Shown here: piece by piece, positions 45,216 to 60,908 of the stretch
How positions within the stretch are numbered: position 1 is the stretch's first letter
Layout of the letters: each line of letters opens with the position of its first letter
Assembly (NCBI GenBank): GCA_019096065.1
Contig: JAGUCH010000003.1
Location: 4,402,001 to 4,466,000 of the forward strand
Source of the DNA: Paracyclopina nana
Taxonomy: Eukaryota; Arthropoda; Copepoda; Cyclopoida; Cyclopettidae
Direction of reading: 5' to 3'
Length of the DNA: 64,000 nucleotides
Notes under the pieces: model-generated
What the model was told of the DNA's origin: nothing
Seen by the model: only the letters and a program-made list of their open reading frames with translations
Database searches by the model: none
Program-made: the position numbers and the translations under genes

Positions 45216-45754
45216 TCATGATTATCTTTCATTCATCTAATTATTGTATTCATATTAACACCATATCATTGTCTACTCATCATCACTGCAAGTCATCACA
45301 GAAAAAGACATGTAAAATGAGGCTTAACTTAGCATTGCTAACACAAAAATTGTAATTTAGCACCCCTATTTGTAATCTCATAAATAAAGACAAAACTTTA
45401 ACCACAAAATTGTTTTTGATTAGAGGACCAGAAAAAGAAAATTAACGTACCAACTCTTAGATTCCTGGTGGAACTTTTGCTTTGTCAACTAGTTAAATCA
45501 CGGCGGTCGTTTAGTAACTGAAAAATAAAAAGTTCTCAGTTTCAGTACTCATTTTCCATCAGAGGTATAAATATATAAATAATTGATAAAAATTGGCCAT
45601 TTACGGCATTTTCAGTGACTTGTTGGTGATCAAGTATTGTTACTTATCTGGTAGCGCTGTTGGTCTCCATCATGAAAAATCAGCTGCTTCTGCTCAGCCT
45701 TGGTAAATAGAAAACACTGCCTGGGAGCAAACTCAGTTTTCTCGCTTGACAGCC
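45216..45754. other. 3' end of the ODF3/CIMAP-like gene and NDUFA8 promoter
   Basis: Contains the AATAAA at 45383-45388 that ends the ODF3/CIMAP-like gene and then about 350 bases of promoter and leader for NDUFA8. Confidence 0.5.
45383..45388 (+). terminator. Polyadenylation signal of the ODF3/CIMAP-like gene
   Basis: Canonical AATAAA 168 bases after the most distal stop codon; the only canonical signal found after any of the alternative last exons. Confidence 0.6.
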
Positions 45755-46417
45755 ATGGTTTTTACGAAAGATTTCAAGTTTCCTTCGGACGAGGAGCTCT
45801 CAACTGAAGAGTGTCCTCTCGGAACTCCATATCTTCGAGCTGGAGCCTTCCATTTGGGCAAATATTGCGAGGCTCAAAACAACGAATTTGTTTTGTGTCG
45901 CCATGAAACTCAAGATCCTGTGAAATGTTTACCGGAGGGGAAAATCGTGACTTCTTGTACCAACGAATTCTTCAGAAAAGTGAGGGCTATTTTGGCCTTT
46001 ATTATCTATAGTCATTTCAATGTCTATTTCTTCCAGGTCAAAGCAAGCTGTGCGACAAGCTTCACCAAGTATGCCATGTGTCTCGAACAATCATCGGCAA
46101 CCATGGATTTGGATAAATGCCGGAAGACGCAGGTAGGAGATTAATTTGACGTCATTTTTTCACCTTTTTATGACTGTTCATGTTAGCTTGAGTTTGACAC
46201 TTGTATGAAGGAGACTTTGGGCATGGATCGGCCACCCTTTGGCTACTACAACCTCATCAAAGTTCACGAATCGGATAGGTAACATTTCTTAGAGCCATTT
46301 CGCTCATTTAATTATGTGATTATGCTGTTCAGGCCTCTTCCGGAGCCCAAGCGCCCTGGATGGCTCGATCTAGGAAAGCCAGTTGACGTTCTGCCTCAAG
46401 ACTTTCCCAGAACCTAA
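45755..46417 (+). CDS. NDUFA8: Complex I accessory subunit NDUFA8
   Basis: A CHCH-domain accessory subunit of mitochondrial NADH dehydrogenase on the intermembrane-space side. Exons 45755-45979, 46037-46132, 46187-46278 and 46333-46417 give 165 aa (human 172), with introns of 54-57 bp. Three twin-cysteine C-x9-C pairs are seen: CEAQNNEFVLC, CRHETQDPVKC and CATSFTKYAMC, typical of oxidation-dependent import. The motif AGAFHLGKYCEAQNNEF and the tail RPGWLDLGKPVDVLPQDFP also fit the family. The start ATG is at 45755; upstream in-frame codons lack conservation. Confidence 0.95.
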
Positions 46418-46723
46418 GCAAATTTATAACTCTAACATCCTCATTGCTAGGAGACTAAGCGCTGTAGTTTGTGAAATATACATTCTGTAAAACGGTTTTA
46501 CCGCTTTTGTCGATAAAACAGACCATATTGCAATGCAATTTTAAGAGTTATTAAAAAAAACCAGGAGCGGCTGTGGTTGTCCCTAAGGACAGGAAATTTC
46601 CGTAAAGATCCCCATTCTTTAGCTTATTTTCTCAAACTATCCCTAAATGGCTTGCGGTTTACAGTAGAAATAGCCTTGGCGAGATCGAAGCGTGATAGCT
46701 TGTCGGTCTTGACACAAATAAAG
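46418..46723. other. Intergenic region NDUFA8 to LNR-kelch gene
   Basis: About 300 bases. The reading frame of the next gene is open back to 46577, but the conserved-looking protein starts at the ATG at 46724. No canonical AATAAA for NDUFA8 is seen. Confidence 0.35.
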
Positions 46724-48297
46724 ATGGCTTTGGTGGGTAGAAGAGCAACGAAACTGTTGGAAATATGCGCTGTTATTGCTTTAGTCATTGGAGTGCTTCT
46801 CGCACTATTTTTGCTAAAATCCAAAAGCAAGGCAAAAATCAGCTCCGTCTCCAAGTTGGTAATGTTCGTTTCCTTTGTTTTTTTCGATATTTCTGAACGT
46901 CAGGTCTTCTCGAATATGAAGGAACCTGACTGCAAGTATAGCATCATAAACGACGGGATTTGCGATGACTCTGAAAATAGTGAGGAGTGCAACTTTGACG
47001 GAGGAGATTGCTGTTCAACACGGGGATACAGCAGAGAAAGATGCGTAGCATGCAGTTGCTATTCGCAGACCACAAAAAAGGAAGATTCACCTCCACCTTC
47101 ATTTCATCAGTCACCTTCAATGGTAACGTCTTTGCCCACCGAAATCAATTGGCCGCCTCTGCCATCGAATCACAGTACATATGTATTAGTGGTGGGCAAG
47201 TCCACACATGATTTTGTTTTCGAAGTCATCAATGCAGCCGATGCCAGCATAGTCGCAAGCCAACCTTCTTACCATCTTTTGTTGACCATTGGGGCTAGCA
47301 CAGTTTTGGTAGAAAAACCCGGTCTTTTAGATCCTTGCTTGATGTCATGTGGCGGAAGTTATCCAATGTCAGATCCTATCGTGAGCTGCTACAGTCTCAC
47401 TGATGAGAGAAAGGTAAGTATTATTTTCTTTGAGTGCTTCTGCAAAATAATTCAATGCATTCACTTGTCAAGGTTCCAAACTTGCTGCAGCCGCGCGAAG
47501 CTGCAACAAGTTTAAAATACAACGATTCACATTATCTGCTTATTGGTGGCAGCAGCTCGCTTCCAGGCTCAGAATGGATCACTTTTGATGCGACCCTGCC
47601 TGGGCCGGAAATGTTCCTTTTTCCAGACACGAATGCGTATGTAGAAGGAATGTGCGCGGTTTTACTTGACGAAGATACAATATTTTTTGCTGGTGGATAT
47701 TCATGTGAAAGCTGGTCGCTTATCGTATATCTGTATCCTAATTAAAATTCTTCATTGCGATTTTCAGCTTCCATGAGACACTTGACAAATACTTGGAAGT
47801 ACAATTTTCTTACAAAGAACTTGACTGCATTTCCTAATTTAAATCATGGAAGAGAGAATGCTGCGTGCGAAATGATGGAGACTCAAGACGGTATTGACAT
47901 CCTAGTTGTCTTTAACGGACTGGGTAGCATGGAAACTACAGAACTCCTGCCTCTTGAATCCACTTCATTTATCATGGGTTTGATGAATTTTTATTAAAAG
48001 CATTTCAACCGTTCATTTTTCTTCTCTGAAAAAGGGCCCACATACCCTTATTGGACGATAAAGCAGTCTGTGGCTGTAAAATTGGCCAAGAATATCTTGT
48101 TGGTCGCTGGAACGAGAATGACACAAACGCCATATTCTGATAAGGGGGCAATTTGTAAGTTTACTTGTGCATCTACAACGAATTGTGCTTTTGCGGCCTA
48201 TGGTTCAGTCTCGTATAAATTTGAAATTGTTCTCATTGCTGTGGTTGATGGGCCTTTGATGATTGAAAAACTGCTCTCCCTTGACTTGCAACCTTGA
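46724..48297 (+). CDS. Membrane protein with LNR and kelch-like repeats
   Basis: Exons 46724-46858, 46904-47413, 47473-47704, 47768-47977 and 48035-48297 give 449 aa. The first intron is only 45 bp and in frame, so retention would give 464 aa. A transmembrane segment lies at about residues 14-34 (ICAVIALVIGVLLALFLL), so it is a type II or signal-anchor protein. A Lin12/Notch repeat follows (CKYSIINDGICDD then EECNFDGGDC). The rest contains kelch-like blades (HYLLIGGSSS, TIFFAGGYSSS with TWKYNFLTKNLTAFP, and VFNGLGSMETTELL). I do not know a named gene with this order. The donor of the third exon (GTGAAA) is weak but the only one that keeps frame. Domain calls are by pattern. Confidence 0.7.
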
Positions 48298-51303
<3,006 letters not shown>

Positions 51304-51319
51304 TTCTAAATGATTCATA

Positions 51320-51325
51320 AATAAA
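51320..51325 (+). terminator. Proximal polyadenylation signal of tubulin copy 1
   Basis: AATAAA 17 bases after the TAA stop of the unspliced form. Confidence 0.6.
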
Positions 51326-51455
51326 CTGATTTTCTCATTATATATGATTAACATGGTTCATCCTATCTCTTATGTTGCAGACTTATGTTTAGAAAAATCA
51401 CTGTAAATAATTAATGCACAAACTCAATGTAAATAGAAATTTTTTTACAATTTAG

Positions 51456-51633
51456 GTTTGACCTGCCCTTTGAGCCTTCATCAAGACATTCCTCTGCTAC
51501 CTTTAAAAGTCAATCCATGCAACTCTTGGAAAATGAAGATGAAAAAGAGGCCCCTGATCAAATGACATTTGTAGATTTGGTTGAATCTGTTCTTTCTAAC
51601 AATTATAGTCAAAATGAAAGTGATGAAGCCTGA
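51456..51633 (+). CDS. Alternative last exon adding a 58-residue tubulin tail
   Basis: If the donor at 51300 (inside the last sense codon and stop of copy 1) is joined to the acceptor ending TACAATTTAG at 51455, the frame continues for 58 more residues and stops at 51631-51633, giving a 516 aa alpha-tubulin. The new tail begins FDLPFEPSSRHSS and contains an acidic stretch (LLENEDEKEAPD). Phase agrees exactly (GA plus G). A separate AATAAA follows at 51656-51661. No alpha-tubulin tail of this kind is known to me. Coding status rests on splice sites, an open frame of 58 codons and the second polyadenylation signal. Confidence 0.6.
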
Positions 51634-52015
51634 GAATGGCTTATCTAAAAAAGTAAATAAAGGGATTTAATCATTTATTTCCATGATTTCCTTGCTAGTA
51701 AGCTCTGTTGAATGTCATGGAACATGCAACACGAGAATATCTGTTAGTAGAAAGGATGTCAATACTCAGTATTGATCTGCTAACCAGTCCCTTGAGGTTG
51801 GTAAAATGGTTATCATTAGCTTGCAATCATTGTTGCCATGGATAAATTGACATAAAATACAGTCAACAAACGTCTCTTTAAAATGACCAGAGAATGCATG
51901 CTGATCTGTCAATTTGCTACTTAAGTTTGGATCTTTAAGTCAAACTTTGATTAGCCAGGTAAAAATATGGTTTTATAGGATTTAACTAATTTAAAATATT
52001 CTGCACATTGACAGG
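51634..52015. other. Intergenic region between tubulin copies 1 and 2
   Basis: Holds the distal AATAAA (51656-51661) of copy 1 and the promoter and leader of copy 2. A splice acceptor (CACATTGACAG) ends immediately before the ATG of copy 2, so its leader is probably spliced. Confidence 0.45.
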
Positions 52016-53511
<1,496 letters not shown>

Positions 53512-54141
53512 AAAATGGAAATTAATTGACACTAGATGGCAATAAAGTAAAACTGCTCCAATAATTGTTCATCTTGCTCATGCTTCAAAATAAGAGTGCT
53601 GTTCAATTGTGCTTTTATAACTTCTTTTAAAGTAGTTCCAATTCCTTTTTTTCAGTTATGAAATAATACTGTGTGAATAACTTTACTTGCTAGTAAAGTA
53701 AGTGGCAGCACTTACCAGAAATACATTGCAGTTTTCTACTTGGAAAGCTAGTATGCAGTGCCTTCATCATTGATTTTTCCTTAACAAATGTCACAGAGAA
53801 ACCAAGATTGGTGCTATCAATTGTTTATTTTGAAGAATGATGAGTTATTGATTTATTTTAGTGCCACATTAAGGGTACTGTGTCATTTGTAGTCATTTAT
53901 TTTTTCACTGCAGCTAGCTAGGCAATTGCAATCAGTAGAAAGCCACATATTGCATACTTTAGAGAGTGTTATACAGTGCCATGGTATAGTATATAGCCAA
54001 TGTTGTCCTTGCTTCGTTAAAAATTCATTCCTTTCCACACATGCAATGATAAGTTCTGCGTAATACCTGACAGCATAAAGAAGTAGTATCTTTGTTAGAT
54101 GACCAGAATCAATACATACATCAATCCTCATGAGTAGCAAG
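53512..54141. other. Intergenic region between tubulin copies 2 and 3
   Basis: About 630 bases with the polyadenylation region of copy 2 and the promoter of copy 3. No other feature is recognised. Confidence 0.4.
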
Positions 54142-55829
<1,688 letters not shown>

Positions 55830-56151
55830 TGTAAAAATTGTAACGTTTCCCTTAATATGCACGTAGTATTGAAATTGTGAAAAAAGTGAATTAGCATGCA
55901 TGTTTCCTTTCTTGCTCGATAGACTTGCAAAAGCAACCTAATCAAAGCACAAATAAATCGGGAAAAAAGAATGATGACCAAAATCTACCATTTGTTTCTT
56001 CAGCCAAGGCTTAATGATCTTGGTAATTGGATTATAGACCTTTCATGAATCAGCTATTTTTACATTTATTTGAGGTGGTTGATTTAGCAGCATTGCCAAG
56101 AATAGTAATGATTATGAACATTGTAATTAAAGAAAAACAATACTTGTGAAT

Positions 56152-56609
56152 CCACGGTGGTTCAAAAAGCCGTTTTCATGCGCATAAGAAGTTCCGCCAA
56201 ATCGCCAAAATCTCTTTTTGCCACCAACTTTCAGCTTCTTTTTGGGAGCACTTCTCAGCCATGTAAATAGCTCAAATTAGGGAGAATTCGTAGAAAAAGG
56301 TTGAAATTCATCTTTGAAATGAAAATTTGCCTGAAACAGCTTCCATGAGGGTAAACAGTAGAACAGCCAATTTTGCCTACTTTCAGGATTCTATAACTTT
56401 TGTTTGACATCGAATGACATTTAGCTATTATGGCTATGGTGACAATCAGACCCCATTTTATGATAATTCAGCAAAATTGGCTGCGGAAATGTGCGGAATT
56501 GGGAGCTCTAAAAGTCAATTTTTAGCTTAGAGCCCTATTAAAATTGACTCCGCCGATTTCGCGAGTTTTTTCCCCGTGCGCGTCAAGAAGGGATTTTGAA
56601 CCACCGTGG
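56152..56609. mobile_element. Miniature inverted-repeat element
   Basis: A 458 bp non-coding element with perfect 16-base terminal inverted repeats, CCACGGTGGTTCAAAA at the left and its reverse complement at the right end. The flanking bases are AAT on both sides, a possible 3 bp target duplication. There is no transposase. A related truncated copy lies at 20706-20967. The superfamily is not certain; a 3 bp duplication would fit PIF/Harbinger or similar. Confidence 0.85.
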
Positions 56610-56798
56610 AATCTTACTTTTTAAATACATATTTGCTCATTTGTGGTTGCTTTTTTTGAAAGAAACCTAGCCAAAATTCAAGCAGCAGAGTAGCATCTGA
56701 ATGCAAGTAGGAATACCGGTTTCATGGCAAGTTTAGTTCAGACTAGAAACTAGCTTCGAAGACTCCAGATGTTTGCATGCAGCCAAATCGTAAAAATC

Positions 56799-56804
56799 TT
56801 TATT
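56799..56804 (-). terminator. Mevalonate kinase polyadenylation signal
   Basis: AATAAA on the minus strand about 57 bases after the mevalonate kinase stop codon. Confidence 0.6.
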
Positions 56805-56860
56805 AACGTGGGGTCATTTGGTAATTAAGGGAAACGCTTCTAACATTTATGGTCGTGGTA

Positions 56861-58703
56861 TCAAGGCAGGCTTGCGAATTTCACACCGTCGCCAGCTAGC
56901 TGAGTTTCCCAGCAAAGAAATCCTGCACTTTCCAGCTCCAGTTTGACCTCTGAAACTTGATCTTCTGTATGCCAGGGTGTGATGAGAGCATAGGCAAAGC
57001 CTCCCCCACCAGCCCCAGTCAGCTTGGCATGGATTTTTTGCCTGGCAGCAATTTCTATAATTTTTTCTAGCGCTGGATGGGAAACCCCCAAGGAGGCTAA
57101 TAACCCTTGGTTGGTATCAATGAGTTCCTGCAAGAAAGGAAAACATGGGTTACGTTAGCCAAGAGGCTGCAGAGCTTTGGCAGTGATCCAAAAGCAAAGG
57201 ATACAATTTTTGGGTATAGCTGAGAAATAAGCTTAGAGCATGTGTGAGACATGATGGTGCCTGTCAGGCAAATTCCCTTTTGTGCAAAGTGATAATTCAT
57301 TTCTGCGCAATTTCTTTTTTAAGAAAACACCAGTTCTATTGATGGTATAGTAGAATTGCTCCTAACCATATGCATTTTTTACCCTTCACACCACTTAATT
57401 CCCCCCTCAGGAGCTGGCAAGCTTGGAGTTTCTTGTCGCTTTTTTATCCACGGCCATTCAGTTATCTTTTTGTGATGCATGACAAAAAGATGCATATACT
57501 ACCAAGAAGCGCAGCACGTGGTTTTAAATTCTGTATATATGTAAAAATTACAGCCATTGCGTGCAGCGAATTGCAAAAAGAAGCCCAATAATTGCCTTTT
57601 TCTGCCATCTTCATGATTCGCCGGTTTAGTTAAGTGCTGCTAGCTGGCGTTTTTCTAAATCGATGATCATTGGCAATCAAAGAACGAGAATTGGCGAACT
57701 TGCCTCTAGCTTGTGGAAGAGTCCTTTATCGTGGCTGTAGCTGTTGGGATTAGGAACGACTTTGTTGTGGTCATTGTTGTTATTGTTCAACAATTTCGTG
57801 ATGGTTTCCGCAGCCTCTCTTGCCACGCGGTCCATGGCCTCGAGAATGGAGGCCGCCACCTTGGGCATCAGATTGACTCGATTCTCTTTGACATGAGCTA
57901 CCAAGGCTTTGGTGTTTCTTGACACGCAACTGTTGATCAGCAAGACCCGTAATGATCCATTATTGATGGCGGGCAGCGGTCGCATGGATTTACCGGTTGC
58001 ATACGACATCAGACCCCCATACGTGCATATACTGTTATCAAGGCCTGCGTGGAAGAAGCGCACATCATCAATCTTGAACATATGAACGACCATTAATTCA
58101 CTAATTACCGGAGGGGTTGCCGTGAATGATTTTCTCCGATTTGAAGGCCCAGCTGCAGATGACATCCAGGATGGCGTTCTCCCCATCCTGGCGCTTTTTG
58201 TGCTGGAGGCCAGCCTGGAGGTGGAGCAAGGCGGCAGCCGAGGCCACTGAAAAGGCTGCAGAGCTGCCCAGTCCCGCGCCACACGGGATATCTGAGGCCA
58301 CGGTGATTTCAACTGAGGGCAAAAGATGACCGGCCTCGTGGAAGGAGGCGACGCTGAGGTATAACAAGGCCACCAGGCCCTCACTGTGGCCCAAGTGCTC
58401 CTCGGGACAATTATCACAGACGACTCGGAGCAAGTCGGCCCTTAAATTCTCATCTATCGTTTCTGACTGGTTGTAGGCGAGTGGCCTCAGAATGTCGAGG
58501 TCGAAGTCTAGCGGCAGTTTGGTGTAGTTGAGCAAGTAGACGCGCACCAGCCTCCGTTTGGGGGTCACTTTGATGGTCACTTTGGTGCGCAGGTCAATAC
58601 TGGCGGCCAGCGCTAATTTGCCATATACCACTGAGTGCTCACCGTGCAGGATCACCTTGGCGGGAGCCGAGGCCGTCACCGACCGCCAATTGGCCTCTGA
58701 CAT
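56861..58703 (-). CDS. MVK: Mevalonate kinase
   Basis: Phosphorylates mevalonate in isoprenoid synthesis; a GHMP-family kinase. Exons on the minus strand are 58703-58109, 58044-57704 and 57127-56861, giving 400 aa (human 396). Motif 1 is APAKVILHGEHSVVYGK with the catalytic Lys, motif 2 is SDIPCGAGLGSSAAFSVA, the catalytic Asp lies in GNPSGLDNSICTYGG, and motif 3 is KLTGAGGGGFAYAL. An insertion of Asn residues (LLNNNNNDHN) sits between motifs 2 and 3. The second intron of 576 bp has a GC donor (GCAAGT) rather than GT; this is the only choice that joins KLE to ELIDTNQGLL in frame. Start is the ATG at 58703, directly before the conserved N-terminus. Confidence 0.96.
57128..57703. other. Second intron of mevalonate kinase
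   Basis: A 576 bp GC-AG intron. Open frames inside it resemble no protein. Confidence 0.6.
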
Positions 58704-60908
58704 GACTATTCGCACATGTCTGCGTGGAAACAATCAATTACCGGTGATATAGCAACGTCTTCGGATTCTGCCAGTCCAAAGTGAGAGTTCCACTTTTGTC
58801 AGAACTTTTACCTGGAATGGCCAAGAAGATCTTCCACGCCCACGTGGTTGTTGGAAGACAAGAAAAAAGGGCGCTTTTTGCCGCGGCCGCCTCGCGAATC
58901 CTGCCAATTTTCTGCCTTGATTGCCGCGGCTCTGGAGCCACACTTCACCCTATCTATCGCAAGGGTCGATTTCACGCGCTTATTTGATATTTCGGTGCGG
59001 CGCGCAGAGTTGGTGGTGAGACTAGTGAACTTCAACTGGAGCCAGTCAATGATGGCGCCACTTCAGGATCGATCCCATGCGCCCAATCTAGCGTAGCAAG
59101 GTGGACACGCACTGCTGAGCTCGGCTCCATCATTAAAATCTGCGTCATGACGAGCAACGCGATCGCGGCATGCTAAAATTGCTTCCAGAAGCCTGACTTG
59201 GGGTTGCGAACGACCCGAGCCGATGGTGAATGGGATCATGCTGTTTTCTTCGTGCGCACAGGTATAAAGAAACCACCTATGTATGCACAGCGTGGCGAAG
59301 AAGACACCCAGACTGATCTTGACAGATTGGAAACCATGTACTACTACAGCGAGAGTACGGAGCGCGAGCAAGCCAGGCATATACTTTATGCCACGATATC
59401 TACTCTACTGCATGCGTTGAACGTACTATATGCTACCAAGAAGAATAAGCTAGCTCATTTTTGGGGCCGTTTTCCCCTCGCTGCTGCTGCAAACCGCCCA
59501 TGCCCTGCACACGGCTATATCCAGAAAAGCCAAGATTTCCGCTCAAGGCTACAGATGCCACCAGCGAGTCTACCTATTCCACTTTGGAGCATCGCATTTA
59601 GGAGAGGCGCTCGCTTGCGGAAGATTTACTATGGCTATAGCGCGCACGTAAGTGTATAAATACGTGTGTGGTCAAACAGTCGCGCTAACTCACCCACTTG
59701 GGCCACCTGTCAAGGCAATTTTCCGCCTAAAAGAGAGTGCCAATTGGCGTAGGAGATGAGACTACAGAAAACGATGCTTGCCGTGGGCTCTTTTTTTCAA
59801 GCAACGGAATATCATGCTCGTCATCATCGCATGGATGGAAGTTGCTCAAAAAAGTAAAGCTAATGGCACGAAACGAGGATAAAAATTGTGCGCGCGCGCG
59901 ACATTAAAAATCCACACTTTGAAAAAATGGCAACCATCCTATTTTGCCGGAAGTTGGCAACGAGAGTCTGTGCTTATTTCTCTCTTGAGATGGTCAAGGT
60001 TTTCATTGCATCTGATTGAGCTAAGCAATGGCCATAATGCAACTATATGCGAGAGCTTACTATTTTGCCAAGCAACCTAGAATTGAGGAATTTTTAGCAC
60101 CGCGCCATACTTTCATGCCAATGGCCTTCCCGACGGATGTACGACGTTCGTTATTTGTTCACGTTATGCAGTGCACGTGGTACTTTGCATATGATCATAG
60201 CCAAATACAGCAGTTGCGCAACCTCCAAATGCATCTCCGTTTTGAGGTCCACAAAAACCAATTCCAACAACAGATTGCTAAGTCATGCGCTACACATATG
60301 CTGGACACGCGTGCTCATTAAAGTTTAGTCTATGGTGCGATACAATTTAACAAGGAAAACTCCCTGACAAGCTGACTCCAAATGCCATGCACACCGTACG
60401 CGCATTATATTTATTTGTGGGAATAAAAAGCTTCTAGGACCATTTTGAGGTTTCAAGCTGAATGGTGTTCTTTTTTTAAAATGGCTTCAAAATAACAGTT
60501 GGGACACAGGCAATGATGAAACTCACCTAGAATTTGGTGTCCCAAAAAATGGCCTGAAGACGAAAAATGTCAGAAAACAGACTTTTTCATAACTGGGTCA
60601 TCTTTGCTTGTGTCTGGGTTAAAATCAATTTTCAAACTGCCAGACAAACTTAACGTATTTTTTCCACTCGCAAAACTTGATTAAGAATGCTGAATGTAAG
60701 CGCGCATTTTTACGGCTAGCTTGTCAAGACATACATCAATATCATCGTAATATTTCATTATTAGACAGACGGTTTCAGAAAGATGTGAACACATCACTTT
60801 AAAATCCAAGCAAAAGCGCACTCAATTCTCCGAATCAGGCTGTAGCATTGATTCAAAATGCACTTACTCACTTCCTTTTATTTACTGTGGCTGTCAAAGA
60901 TCTATTCA
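58704..60908. other. 2.2 kb between mevalonate kinase and FANCI
   Basis: Upstream of mevalonate kinase (5' side) and downstream of FANCI (3' side). The part from 58740 to 59700 is GC-richer with CpG-containing words, and open frames on both strands there have no protein resemblance. A TATA-like TATAAATA lies near 59656 and a GC-alternating run near 59888-59901. FANCI's AATAAA on the minus strand is at 60882-60877. Confidence 0.4.
60877..60882 (-). terminator. FANCI polyadenylation signal
   Basis: AATAAA on the minus strand about 26 bases after the FANCI stop codon. Confidence 0.55.

Larger units (their letters stand above)
55830..56860. other. Intergenic region with a MITE
   Basis: Between tubulin copy 3 and the 3' end of mevalonate kinase. 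It contains the MITE at 56152-56609 and the mevalonate kinase polyadenylation signal. No gene is seen. Confidence 0.5.

Noticed and set aside
58738..59659. Several 65-150 codon frames on both strands upstream of mevalonate kinase
   Set aside because: The region is GC-richer, which lengthens chance frames; none resembles a protein and they overlap each other on both strands.
60028..60328. 97-codon plus-strand frame
   Set aside because: No similarity, overlapping frames of equal length, and no splice or polyadenylation support.
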